This document shows positions 1-11,082 of a stretch of 64,000 nucleotides of DNA, piece by piece. Location: NCBI GenBank assembly GCA_037576195.1, contig CM075101.1:46066001-46130000 (forward strand), in the 5' to 3' direction. Source of the DNA: Phytoseiulus persimilis (lineage: Eukaryota; Arthropoda; Arachnida; Mesostigmata; Phytoseiidae). Both the position numbers and the translations under genes were made by a program. The notes under the pieces were generated by a model. That model did no database searches, was not told the origin of the DNA, and was given only the letters and a program-made list of their open reading frames with translations. Each line of letters begins with the position of its first letter. Within the stretch, counting starts at the first letter, position 1.

Positions 1-2
1 TC

Positions 3-336
3 CCTCCGAGGAGGCAGATCGTCGTACCTCAACCTCTGACGGACCTCGATGGCAAGCCAGGACCCATTCCCGAAATTCGGCGGCCCTATTGTCTGTTCAT
101 GACCCATGAAGAGCAGCGCGTTTCGATGACCGGGCTGACATTCTGCGTTAACGATAGCGCAAAGCCACCATTTCGCAAATCTCTCCGATGGAATAGAACG
201 CATGTAGGGAGGCTTCCATGAGAAGCGCTTCAAATTCGCCCAGGAGAACGTCAGGTTCAGTCGCCAAACGAAGTTCCTCGCCGACCTGACTTCCGAGGCT
301 GAGCTCTGGTGGGAATTGTTGCGATGGGAGGAATAG
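3..336 (+). pseudogene. Possible 3' end of an unrecognised coding region, broken or split
   Basis: From the window edge one frame is open to a TGA at 219-221, with a composition that looks like protein (for example PEIRRPYCLFMTHEEQRVS). A second frame is then open from 208 to a TAG at 334-336 and ends in a tryptophan-rich tail, AELWWELLRWEE. The two frames overlap by a few codons and cannot be read as one exon. Either there is a frameshift, an intron I cannot place, or both are chance. I do not recognise a family. The call rests only on composition and on the frames following one another. Confidence 0.22.
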
Positions 337-342
337 GCATAA

Positions 343-1531
343 AGGAACCTCCTAATTGATCACATATGCTGAGAAAGCCTAGATATCGGAGTTGTGATTG
401 CACAACTGTGCGATGTTAGCGGGACCGCATCTGTGTATTTCCTTGGGGTCCGCGACCGAGCTGTCGTGGGTTCTCTTCACCGTCACGTTCCACTCTGTGG
501 GGACGGCTGTTAGGCTTCCCTTCCCAGTTTCAGTGAATGGCGGAGAGCTCTGTCCTGGTACACGTTCGCCACAGGAACGAAATCCATCGCGAGTCAACGA
601 AGCAAACATTCATCACCCAGAAGGTGTTCTTTCTTGGAGATTTTCATCCGAGAGAAAAGGCCCAGATCTCACCTCGAGCCACGAAGGTTTGTGGTCGGTC
701 TCGTCGCCCTCGGAATCGCATTCTGGGTTCTAGACTCTATCCGAGACGTTGACTTTCATCGTCTTCATTCTCGGAGGCTGCGGGCTCCTAGGATAAACAG
801 GTCAACAGTTTGGCCAAGGTGTGCGGGCCGAATGTTGTTCTGTACTCTGTCTTGACCTCCAAAAACTCACCACAAGAGGATCTGATGGGACTGATTCATG
901 GTCAAGATTCGTGCTTCCACTGAGATTCTCCATCGCTTTACTCATTCCAAAGCGGCTACTGTCATCATGACGTGCTTTCCGAGCCTCCGAGCGAAGAATG
1001 CTGACCTTAGTAGTATTGTTCCGAATCAAGTTGCGAACTATTACGCAATATACCACTCAACGCGGGATATTCGGTATTCCGGGTACCCAGTTCATGGTGT
1101 GGCCGATGGCGCTGACTGGCGCTCTGGCCCGGGAGTCCCTGAACGTGTTCAGGCTTCCGGATTCGCCAGAATCGTCTTCTAACCAGCGAGCTGTGGAGTT
1201 CGCGAAGCGACGGGATGTGGGTTACGTTTTTTCCATTTGAAGCTGGAAGTATTCCCGAAGTAACGGACTAACCTCTGCGTTGAGTCTAAAAAACTGCTAA
1301 GCTGTCAGGGGAAGCTCCCCTTGCAGAAATCACGATAGAGAGTGTCAGTCATCTCTGATGAGAGAATATGAGCCTCGTCCCTGATGGTGCCTGCAGTTTC
1401 GGGAGGTTTTCCTGTTGCTGATTGGGGCGCTGATGGGAAGCTGACCCCCAATAAATTATTCCGGTTCCAGATCTCCATCGGATAAATAAATTCCGTGCTC
1501 TGCTCATTTTCCGGGGATCCGTGTGGCCACC
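343..1531. other. Intergenic stretch upstream of the first transporter
   Basis: Only short open frames on both strands with no recognisable domain. This stretch should hold the promoter and 5' UTR of the transporter that starts at 1532, but I see no clear TATA box or initiator. Confidence 0.5.
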
Positions 1532-4224
1532 ATGGACTTCGAGGAGGTCCTGTCAGTCGTGGGAGAGCTCGGGCGATACCAAAAATGGCTTTTCCTTCTG
1601 GTTTGCGTCCCCGCAAGCCTCCCCGCTGCTGTTACGATTTTCAGTCATATTTTCATATCAGACGTCCCGGAGCATCATTGCCACCCTGTGATCACAGCAG
1701 AGAAAGTTTCTCTTCTCAATAGGAGCTTGGCGGTCACAGAGGTATGTACTGTAACCATAACCATAACTGTGTGCCTGGCTGCCCATACACAGGGTTCGCT
1801 TTGTTCTGGATAATTTCCAATCATATGATTCAGCGATGATGATTGTCAGATCGGGTTCTGCTCAGCAGCCCACCGATGCAGTTCCTAGCCGGAGAAGCGG
1901 ATGAGCATTAGATTGCATCTCGCAATATGAAGCTCAGGAGCAAGTTGCTTACCCGAGGGAACTACACCTTACAGGGCTACCAAAGAGCGTTGAAAACCCT
2001 ATTCCTTCCGCGTGATGCCGAGGGAAGCTTCTCAAGATGTCAACAGTATGACATCGATATGAATTCGGTCATAGATCAGGTGGTTTCGCAATACGAATTC
2101 ATCAACTCCTCTATCCTCGGAGAATTCGTGGCACAAAAGCGATGGCCTATGGTTCAATGCCTCAACGGCTGGGACTACGACACCTCGGAATACATCGAGA
2201 CCCTTGCAACGAAAGTACGAAGGATACGGCTGCATCTTCTAGTGCTTCTCGAGATAAGAGCACCGACTTCCTTGAATGACAAATGTTCGAATATAGGAAT
2301 CTTGTTTCACTCCCTGACGTCTGTTCCAGTTCAACGTTGTGTGCGATCAGGAATGGTTGATCTCAACTGCTCAGAGCGCTTTTTTCATTGGCGGAGTGAT
2401 AGGTAGCGTCGGCTTCGGATGGAGCTCGGATAAGTGGGGTCGAAGGCCTGCCCTATTCCAAGCAATGGCTCTGATGGTGATTGGAAATCTCGCGGAAATA
2501 TACCCACCGAACTACTTCGCTTACATCGCGATGAGGTTCATTGTCGGACTCAGCTATCTCGCCGTCTATAATCTGGCCTTCCTCATTGGTGCGTAACGCT
2601 CACACGTGGGTGCCAGTGGTTCCCGCGTATAGGGGCAAGTCGAGTTACGGTCTGAGTGAGGCATCGAATGCGAAAGTTCATCACAGGAATTCTCATTTCA
2701 GTGGCCGAGATGATGGGCGTCACAAAACGAATGTTGGCATCTATGGTCTGCCACATCCCTTTCTCCCTGGCCATGATGACGTTCGCCTATATTGCGCATT
2801 ACATCCACCACTGGCAGACTCTGCAAGCCGTGATCTCGGTACCAATGTTACTCCTAATCGGCTATTACTGGTCAGTTGGTCCTGGTCAGATGGATATCCA
2901 CGCTCACTTATATCTAAACACTCTCCGACGAAAACTTGTAACAGTCACCAGCGATAAGGTTCTACTCGGCCCATTCGCACATCCGACAGGGCGGTGCCGG
3001 AATCCGCACGCTGGCTCATATCCCAGGGCAAAATAGATGAAGCAGAAGAAGTCGTTCAAAAAATGGCTCGTGACAACGGAGTTGCTATACCGCAGAACTT
3101 CCTGAAACACAATTTGGTAAAGATCGTCAGCGAAACATGCGTGTCAAGATTATCTGTTTCGTGGTCCGATGCATATTCAGATTTCGCCGTCTTCATTCAC
3201 TTTTGTCGTTGGGCAGGCAGAATACTGCACGTCGAGTTCGCCGTGCAGGCAAGAATCGAAGGTGGGGGCTTCACACCTACTGAGGTATCCGAGGGTGACG
3301 ATGAAGATATTCATTACTTCTGTCATCTGGACCATGACTGGAATGGTAGGATCCATATGTCTGTTATGCATTGGAGGAAAATCTCCGTCTTTTACGTGGC
3401 GATATCTCAGGAGGCTCCTCTGATTTGCAGGTCTACCAAGGAATGAGCTTCGCGGTCCCCGATCTACCCTCGGAAACCTATTTTGCATTTTTCCTATCAG
3501 GTTTCTGTGAAATCCCTGGTGTTCTTTTTGCTTGGGCTACGATGGAGCGTTACGGTCGGAGAGGCACCATGTTCTTGAGTCTTTTTCTCAGCGGAGTCTT
3601 CTCGACGGCGACGGCATTCGTTCCTTATGGTGGGCGGACAATTCCTTAGAGAATGCGAACCGATTATCAGCATCGATTGGAACTTGTGTCGGCCCAGCCG
3701 TGCCATACGGTGACATGAGTGAGTATTTTTTGCCCTCAGAAATCCAATGGCTTGCCGTTCTTTGTCCATCTCTCGCGAAGTTGTGCTCTTCAACGACTTT
3801 CACCGTGATGTACATTTTCGCCGGAGAGCTCTTCCCGACGGTCATCCGAGGCTTCGCCATCGGAGTTGCTTCAACATCTTCTCAGCTTGGCTTGGCATTG
3901 ACGCCTTACATCTTGTACTTGGTGAGACTCATCCAGACTTCGAATTTTCATTCCGATCCGTCCAAAATTTGGTTCTTCATGAACGTGAGTCATTCGCTAT
4001 TCTATTGATCGCGTGCGTCGACGGACCGTTTCCAGGGGAGGCTTTACGGGGGACCGATCCCGTTCCTGATCCTCGGGACCCTCGCAGGGCTGGCCGCCTT
4101 CCTGATTTTGACTCTCCCGGAAACTCTCAATGCTCCCCTTCCGACCACCCTGGCGGAATCTGAAAACTATACCGAATATGTGAAAAAGAACAAAGAGTCA
4201 CGAGAGTTTCAACCTGTGATCTGA
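1532..4224 (+). CDS. SLC22-family (organic cation/anion) transporter, copy 1, nine exons
   Basis: Exons joined by hand: 1532-1741, 1975-2214, 2330-2588, 2702-2870, 2990-3116, 3217-3345, 3431-3629, 3740-3921 and 4036-4224. All have GT-AG borders and together give 567 residues, the usual SLC22 length. The start is the ATG in a perfect GCCACCATGG context at 1532. Residues 1-40 carry the N-terminal SLC22 signature (GELGRYQKWLF), followed by a large cysteine-containing extracellular loop with NGWDYD. CDQEW lies at 155-159. The MFS loop 2-3 signature, G180 to R189 (SDKWGRRPAL), is intact, as are PESARWLISQG near 296, ELFPTVIRG, and LPET at 532-535. Members carry organic ions across the plasma membrane through about 12 helices; the substrate cannot be read from sequence. 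Introns are 85-233 bases. No frameshift or stop breaks the model. The copy at 15474 is its tandem paralogue. Confidence 0.93.
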
Positions 4225-4493
4225 ATCCAGGAAGCCGCACTGCCTGCAACCAACAAGAGGATTCCACCAAATCCTGTACGAATTGCATTGACGCCCAGGT
4301 ACGCCCCTGCGTGTCAACGGTTCCCGGACCTATTGTTCTCTGCCGTATCATACAGTTCCCAGCCCGGGAGACAACGCTTATCATACGTTTGCTTCAAAGT
4401 CATTTCCTCCGGGCGGCCTCGTGTCACATCCACGCAATTGACTCAATCACCGTTCCCGAGTTTTCATGCAGAGACCTCGCTGGAGACAACAGT

Positions 4494-4499
4494 AATAAA
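4494..4499 (+). terminator. Candidate polyadenylation signal AATAAA
   Basis: An AATAAA hexamer about 270 bases after the stop of the first transporter gene. Its position fits a 3' UTR, but the hexamer is common and no downstream GT-rich element was assessed. Confidence 0.3.
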
Positions 4500-5493
4500 C
4501 ATGGCCTGGGCGATGAGCACATCGACTTTCGGTGTTTTCCCTCGTACTGAGCTAATCAGGAAGTGGAGGCATCGCAAAGACGTATGGTGAATCCCACTCT
4601 GGATCCCTTGCGCTGGATGGATTGAGTTCGACTCGGGAGGAAACTGTTTGCGAACTCATCCAAAAACAGGCTCATGACGTGACTGAAATTCATTGCTATG
4701 ATGATAGTTCCTGCTATCAAAACAAGCTGTTTTTGAGTGGGTCTTCTGTGTTCTGAACCTCCCCGGAACGATCCGGATTCACAGGAAATCTGTGTCAACG
4801 TAGTGAGCGCGGCTGAACAGCTGAACGTCTCTCATTTGTGACTCTCAAAAAGAGCTCGTGCAGCTGTCTGCTACTCTTCGATAGGATTCCGGGCTCTGCG
4901 ACGGGACACGAATAAACATGGAAGAATTGAGAAGGAATAAAAACACCAGAGGACGTCCAGGAGGCTTGGCCCGTCGTGATCGATGACACTACTAGGGAAG
5001 AATGTACCAGAAGTCTTCCCGAGTATTTTTTCTCATCAGAAAGGCTCGGGCGTCAGCACAGAGGGTAAGAAGACCTCTTCAGACGGTTTCCCCGAACCCG
5101 TTTACCGGAGACCGTTTGCCCGAGACCGTTTCCTCGACCAGAAACCCCTCCTGATCCCGAGACCCTCCTAGTGAAGGGGGCTTCTATGTAGAGCGCGGAG
5201 TAGAGACGAATAACGCTGAGAAGTTAGGAATAAATGCGAAGTCGGACGACCATTGACGCTAACGCTCGGCTTCAGGAATGACGGTGCTGATACGGCGAGT
5301 GATATTTGGCCGTATCTCCACCTTCGATGTCATCCACCCGCTGGCTGATATTCGCCGCGATGTCACCGGTTCTTCTAGTTTTAGTTCTTCCGGAAAGCTT
5401 TAATCGGATAACTTTTCGGTAGATTCAGGGCACACTTGGTTCGCTGCGATTATGAGACACTTTTCGAGGAAATCGCCTTCCGTGGGAGGGCGG
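4500..5493. other. Gene-free stretch
   Basis: Only short frames without domains. The part nearest 5494 may be decayed interior of the hAT element whose 5' end lies at 6113, since its transposase would read leftward into it, but I can see no further conserved transposase motifs. Confidence 0.4.
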
Positions 5494-5847
5494 TCAGCAA
5501 GATGCAACTTCTTGGGCACTTGAATAGCTTCGACGCTTCATCAGAAACGACCTGTGGCTAGCACTCTTCAGTGCCTCAATTCTGTCGAATCTCCCGCATC
5601 CTGGGAGGGACTCCTCACTTTGGTGGGCGCTTCCGTAGTGCCGCCGCAGTTTGTGTTCCTTGTAGACGGACAGGCTTCCCTCACAAAGCAAGCACGTTGG
5701 TTTCTCTCCAAACTTCACGAAGGGATAGTTATCTTTCCATCCAGGCTGGAAACTCCCGATTCTAGTCAGCGATTGTTCGCTTCGACGCCATCCCCAAAAC
5801 AGCTTTCGAAGACGGACGAGAAACAGGCGAGTGAATCGAGTGTTCAC
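5494..5847 (-). pseudogene. hAT transposase N-terminal fragment with BED-like zinc finger
   Basis: A 117-residue open frame on the minus strand with the pattern C52-x2-C55-x14-H70-x4-H75. It is preceded by FVKFGEKPTC and contains KEHKLRRHYGSAH. This matches the N-terminal zinc finger of hAT transposases and their domesticated relatives (the GTF2IRD2, ZBED5 and FAM200 type), which bind DNA near the element ends. The frame stops at 5494 and the RNase H-like catalytic domain that should follow is not visible, so this is a truncated relic. A hAT-like terminus about 270 bases upstream (6113) supports element origin rather than a host gene. No ATG is needed for the call; the open frame begins with TTG. 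Confidence 0.65.
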
Positions 5848-6039
5848 TTTTCGCTCGTCACATCGACGTGTCGTAATATTTGTGGAGCTCTATCTCTTAT
5901 TCTCGCCAAGGAAACAATTCCCGAGCTCGGAACCTCATCTTCGCTCGATGTCACTCTTTTTACACATGTCATAAGGCCCACGAACAGTTCTAGCTCGCTG
6001 AGATATGTTCTCTGTAGCGGCCCGTGAGTTTGAACGGCC

Positions 6040-6113
6040 GCGATGGTCTCTTGCACCGCGGCCCGCGAACCAGATCATGCGGCTCGCGGGCCGCACCAAG
6101 TTGCCAACCCCTG
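6040..6113 (-). mobile_element. hAT 5' terminus (left end of the element that reads leftward)
   Basis: Read on the minus strand from 6113, the sequence begins CAGGGGTTGGCAACTTGG, followed by alternating GCGGCCCGCGAGCC blocks. This is the typical start of Charlie-type hAT elements (CAGNGGTNGGCAAC, then GC-rich palindromic stretches). The transposase zinc-finger fragment lies just inside, in the right orientation. The adjacent 8 bases (6114-6121, ATGTGAGT) would be the target duplication. I did not find the matching far end, so the element limits to the left are unknown. Confidence 0.6.
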
Positions 6114-6121
6114 ATGTGAGT

Positions 6122-6681
6122 TATTGTGATATTGAGCTACTCTAGAATTAGCGGGATATGCTTCTGTGTCCCTCTACGCGAAATCCATCAGACTGCACAG
6201 GGCGAAATCCCCAACATGTCTCTCTTCCGTTGAAGTTCGCTTTCTCGCACTCCGCGCTCTGCATAGAGACCTCATCTGCTCGGAGGGTCTCGGAATCAGG
6301 AGAGGGTTTCTGGTCGGGGAAACGGGTTCGGGAAAACGGGAGTACACCCTTCAGACCTCTGGTTGGAGGGAGGAAAATATCACCGTAGAATGACTCATGT
6401 GGATTGTAAAGTGAGGAGAAGCTGACGTACTATCGGAAGGAAAGCTGAACTAGAGCCGAACCTTCTTTGGAGCGTTCAGGACGAACACCTCGATCCTGTG
6501 AGCCTCGACGGCCAAATGTTTCTCAAATCTCCCAGGAGTTGAGATTACGCAAAGTTTCAGAATTCGAGCCATCAACCGGGACTTGCACAGGAAATAATGC
6601 GTGTACGTCTATCCATTCATCTTTGGGAGGGGAAAAACATTCGAGTGAATTCTCAGCGAAAGTTCTCACCACTCCAGCCTA
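6122..6681. other. Gene-free stretch between two transposons
   Basis: No recognisable coding or repeat feature; short open frames only. Confidence 0.4.
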
Positions 6682-6915
6682 TACAGTAGGGTCTCGACTT
6701 ACGTCGGCAATTGTGGTCGGACTGAGCGACGTAAGTCGAGACTCTCGTCTGATGCCTCCGGAGAACTGTTCTTTTTGCGATGATCAGAGTTATATGTGAT
6801 TAAACTGCCTTCCCGAGCTACAGTCACTCTCTAAACAGAGAACTATCGAATCAGGAACTCGACGGTTTTTATTTCAAGCTTTCCGGTTAGGGACGAAGAA
6901 TCTGTTGATCTTGGT

Positions 6916-7244
6916 TTATTTGGTCTGCCTATCTTTCTCCTCTAGAATAGCGTGATAAGGTGTCAGGGCGTCCTTTATCATGCCCATTATCTTCATGAGT
7001 CGCTGCGGCTCAGGGTCCATGCCCTCGAATAGAGACAAGGCTTGATCGATTTGTCTTGAATGATCGAGGAGATAGTCGTTCGACTCATTCTGAGTGCCGA
7101 CGCTATTGCGGAGACCTTCTGCGCTTGGTCATGACGCTTCAACATGTCCAACTTCTCCCTGGAGGTTATGGTTTGCCTCCTGCGTGTGGAACTCGGACCA
7201 TGACTATCGTTCGGAAATGGGGGAACCATAGTTGCTGATTGCAC
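6916..7244 (-). pseudogene. Tigger/pogo transposase remnant: CENP-B-like N-terminal helix-turn-helix
   Basis: Residues of the frame starting at 7244 read RRRQTITSREKLDMLKRHD, then ASALRMSRTTISSIIQDKS. This is the psq/CENP-B N-terminal helix-turn-helix that pogo-class transposases use to bind their terminal repeats. The frame ends at 6993. In a second frame from about 7050 the DNA continues with a plausible protein tail (ALSLFEGMDPEPQRLMK to EEKDRQTK) and a stop at 6916-6918. The DDE catalytic core is absent, so an internal deletion plus a frameshift is the simplest reading. It cannot encode an active transposase. Confidence 0.7.
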
Positions 7245-7299
7245 TGGTAGTTCGAAAACCTTCCGGAATCACCGTTGTGCTCGGTACTAGGCTTTGCAA

Positions 7300-7410
7300 C
7301 GATTATTTAACCGCGGTTAATAACCGCAATAACCGCAAATATTTTGCGGTTTTTAACCGCAATAACCGCGAGCGAATTGCGGTTATAACCGCATTTAACC
7401 GCAATTTTCC
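7300..7410. repeat. Left subterminal GCGGTTA repeat cluster
   Basis: About nine copies of the heptamer TAACCGC or its complement occur in about 110 bases, several as the palindrome AACCGCGGTT. A mirrored cluster lies at the other end of the same hAT element. Such arrays usually serve as transposase-binding sites; here that is inference from position. Confidence 0.75.
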
Positions 7411-8371
7411 GAGTCGTATGATTTTTCGAGAAAGCGTCGCGTCTCATAAGCTTACTCTGGCTGGGAATCTGGACTTAGGTGCTGAGCGGTTAAAGAGAAA
7501 TGAATTGCTTCTAGAACTGTGACATCTTGTGTGATGACTCCCGTTAAACGAAGTTCGTACACTCTCCGAAAGCCGGACCTGGCTAGCGATTGTACCTGGA
7601 CATATCACACATCAGGAACAGCCTCCCCATGTCCCCATCATGTTCAAGGAATCGATGAGCCAGCATCGGAAGCGGGAGGCTCAATCTTCCAGAGCTTTGC
7701 GCATTTGGTAGGATCAGGGATCAGAGCACAGCGGAAGTAGCTATTGTGTGGGTTGCACCCCCGTTGGAAGGCCTCGATAAAAGAATTGTGACGAAGTCCT
7801 ACCTGAAAACGGCTATCTCTCGTGCAATGGTCGGAACGGAGGACATACGCCCTTCTCAAATACGATAACGGTGATATCGAAGCCGGGAGAAGTAATTTGG
7901 AGCCAGACAAAAATTTGAGGCACCTCAAAAGACGACCCCGAGGATTCACAATGAAAAAAAAACTCGAGAATCAGGACGTGGAACGACGTGAGTTATCTCA
8001 ACCCAACAAGAAAGCATGCCTCTGGGCACTCTTTGGTCGTGAAGCCGTGCACAAAATCGGCGCCAGTTCCAGAGTTTGCAAAACTTCCTCTGCGGATCGT
8101 GAGGAGTTGAACTCGAAACTGCTGACTACATTCATCGGACGGGGGGCTTCACAATACAAGATGATCTCTCCGGCATCAGGATAATTTACCAAAGATTTCG
8201 TGACTTGAGACGTTCAACCAATGTCCGCGGCCCCATCTGATCGAGGTCGAGTTGTAACAAACGAGTCTTTCTGAGATGTGTTTTGAGATCTCGTTGTGTC
8301 TGTTCATAATGGAACCTTCTCCCTGATAGGAGAGGAGAAGCTTCCTGGAAATCTTCCAGGAAGCATGCTTC

Positions 8372-8500
8372 CATATAACCGCGGTTATTTGCGGTTATAA
8401 CCGCGGTTTTCAGTCCCAATTTTGCGGTTAACCGCTATTGCGGTTATGGATTTGCGATTATCGGTTAACCGTAACCGCGGTTATTTAGAAATGCGGTTAT
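8372..8500. repeat. Right subterminal GCGGTTA repeat cluster
   Basis: The mirror of the cluster at 7300-7410, with repeated GCGGTTA and AACCGCGGTTA in both orientations next to the right terminal repeat of the nested hAT element. Confidence 0.75.
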
Positions 8501-8735
8501 TTGCAAAGCCTACTCGGTACTTTGAGGTCCTCTGTGTTGAAATTCATGCCTCGACCCTCTTCACAGAAACCGTTGGACGATTCAAAACGCTTGACGGTGC
8601 AGATTTCGTTTTAGGCTTCATTGGCGGGATTCTGGAATCACTTGGAAAAAAATCATGCCGACTAGGGAAAATCGGAACCGACGTAAGTCCGAGACCGAGG
8701 TAATTCGGAACGACGTAAGCCGAGACCCTACTGTA

Positions 8736-11082
8736 CTACGTTCTCATTCTACGACAGAAAACATATGAAAGCCCCTAATTCATTCGAGAAAAATCAAGGT
8801 CATCGGATCGGCTCGGGAGCGTCGTACGAGGTGGAGTGACGAGCAACATCCTTCTCCAAACTGCGCAGTATGAGAGAGGTATGTCTCCGCCAGGGGGCGC
8901 CACGACCCGGAGCAAAGGTCGCAAAGAAAACTTAGCGATTCCAAATGTCGACCTCCGTCAGTTCGATGAAACATTTCGTCGTTGGAAGCCCAAGGGTGGA
9001 GCTCAATTTCAGCCCCTTTACCGACAGCATTCGGGAGAATCAATAGGCTCAACCCGATCTGACAGGACTTGCGAGAAGAGCATCGAAGATGGAACAAGTA
9101 AACCAACTTGTTCCTCATTTTTCTGTCCGAATGAGTCCTCACACAGTTATGCCTCGATAGCTTCCATAGGGATGACGGTTTTGATTTCAGCCGAGCCTCA
9201 CACAGCTCTTCAGGTCAAGGTCCGCCACCGCCCTAAACCGTTCAAGGCCTCTGTTCAAACCCATTGCGCACTCGCAATCGAACGGCCGTGACACATCGCC
9301 TGTCTGGTTAGATATCGCTTGCTCGACTCTCAGATGCTCGACTCCTCTCGCGTCGGGGCCGTCTACATATGTATCGAACCTTTCACATCCGGTACAGGGA
9401 GTTGTCGAACTTGGTGGAGGCGATTCTCGCATGCGCTCGGAGGTGGACTCTAGCTTCATCTGACTTTTGAGTCGGTGTGATGAGAAATTAATGAAGTTCG
9501 TGAGCAAATGCTACGCTGTCTTGATCCCTGCTTCGAGTCTAACCTCCACAGACGGGTTATACCGCGACTCCCGCAGTGGTCCAGGGAATCTGATTGATCT
9601 TATTGGGTTCAACGGATTTGATCAACACCATACTCGACCGATATAAGCTCCGCTCTGCCTAGAGTAAAAAGTGGAGAAGTGCGACTGTCAGACATCGATC
9701 AGTCGGGCATCTGACAATGAGAGTCGGGCAACTGAGAAGGTAACATCCTTCTACTCATACTTGTCTGGATTCGGAAGCCCTGAAATAGGTTTCGGAAGAA
9801 GGGAGTCCAGAGGTGTCGGAAGTGCTTCTCTCAGGTTTCGTGAATCAGCACCGGGAGCAGCAGATGAATCTCCGAAACTGAAGGCCGCTGTTCTTACACC
9901 AGGCTCTGGATTGTACCCGTTCCTTCAGCTGGACTGAACCCATCGCCATGTGCATCAGAAAAATACAAAGTATAGAGAATATGGAATTGCCCAAGCTCAA
10001 GCCTTCTCTCAGCTTGCTGTCGTATCCATCATCGTGAATCATCAAAGACAAATGGTGTAAGGGCACGAGACAGAGCGACCTAGAAACGGTACCTCACGAA
10101 TCCGTAGTTTGAGTTCGATGAGCTGGGAGCCATATGGAACTTTCTCTCGCAAAGAGTTCCGGAATATCGTCGGCACTGTCGGCGTTTGGTCCGGGATTCG
10201 AACCAAATGCATTGTATCACCGCCCCCTTTGAAGAGAACACATCATGTCCAGTCAGCAGGCTGGAAGCCGCCTCGGTCTGTCCTTAGTTGAGGGCTCCAG
10301 AGCCTACATATAGTGTCTATTTCGGGCAGCTCGCGAATCCAGAGATCTGTCACGGTGTGTTCGAATACCTTCGAAATGAGCAGCTCCGGAGTGACTATTT
10401 TCTACCCTTTTCTCCGAGGTTGACCACATTCTGGTCCCTGGAAGTACCGGGATGTAGGGTTGCCGAGACAGTCCGGAAATCGTCCATCCCTGTAGATTTC
10501 TCTCGGAGTGCAGAAGAGAGCAACATTTCGTCCAGGTGTTTCCCGCCGTCTGTTCGCCCCTGCCAGTCAACTGATCGAATTGTATCCGGTCTGCAGGGAT
10601 ATCCATCAGAAAAGAACTAGCTAGCTTCGGAACGAGGAGATGGGACTTCTGGGGCGACCTTATAGTTTCAACGGAGATCGGGTGTTGAAATTGGAGCCAG
10701 GAACGAGTTTGCCAACAGCGTTCAGCGAGAACCCCTTCAGCTGATAGGGCAATCGTTTCGATAAGTTATGCCCGCGGTCCATGTAAGAGCGTTTGCTACG
10801 ACTATGCCGTATGATCCGGCGATAGGACGCGCTTCAATCACAGCATTAACGAGCGCACACATCATGCAAAAGGTATATCACACTCGTAGCCGAAACGCAC
10901 CATGCTCAGAACAGCCGGGAAGACCGCTGGGTAATCCCGGCAATGTCCAGAACGTGAGCTAAGCGTAAAAAAACGCGATATTCGAGATGTACAAAAAAGT
11001 ACACTAATTTCGAATCGTTCGAAATCACTGTGTTCACTATCCTTAGTTGCCGGGTTCACCATACTGGGACTAAGCCTCATTA
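8736..11082. other. Gene-free stretch
   Basis: Several open frames of 60-150 codons on both strands, none with a recognisable domain or consistent coding character. A stretch near 10195 resembles a tRNA B box but does not fold as one. I see nothing I can name. Confidence 0.4.

Larger units (their letters stand above)
7288..8512. mobile_element. Nested non-autonomous hAT element with 12-bp TIRs and 8-bp target duplication
   Basis: The ends are perfect inverted repeats, TAGGCTTTGCAA at 7288-7299 and its reverse complement at 8501-8512. They are flanked by an identical 8-base direct repeat, CTCGGTAC, at 7280-7287 and 8513-8520. An 8-base duplication and a TAGG...GCAA terminus are hAT hallmarks. 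Just inside each end lies a dense cluster of the motif TAACCGC/GCGGTTA in both orientations (about 7305-7410 and 8372-8500), as expected for subterminal transposase-binding sites. The 1225-base element has no recognisable transposase; the open frames inside (7822-8184 and others) match nothing I know. The 8-base duplication is intact, which suggests a fairly recent insertion. Confidence 0.9.
6684..8733 (-). mobile_element. Tigger/pogo-type (Tc1-mariner) DNA transposon, non-autonomous, with a nested hAT
   Basis: Both ends start CAGTAGGGTCTCG and continue CTTACGTCG (one base differs), in inverted orientation. The element is flanked by TA on each side (6682-6683 and 8734-8735), the hallmark target of Tc1-mariner elements. 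A second copy of the GACTTACGTCG core sits just inside each end. Removing the inserted hAT and its duplication leaves about 817 bases, too short for a whole Tigger transposase of about 500-600 residues. The surviving transposase piece (6916-7244, minus) begins near the 5' end at 8733 once the insertion is removed. This is therefore an internally deleted derivative. Confidence 0.8.

Noticed and set aside
10185-10225. tRNA-like B box (GGTTCGAATCC on the minus strand)
   Set aside because: The T stem does not pair and no D or anticodon arm or acceptor stem can be drawn around it.
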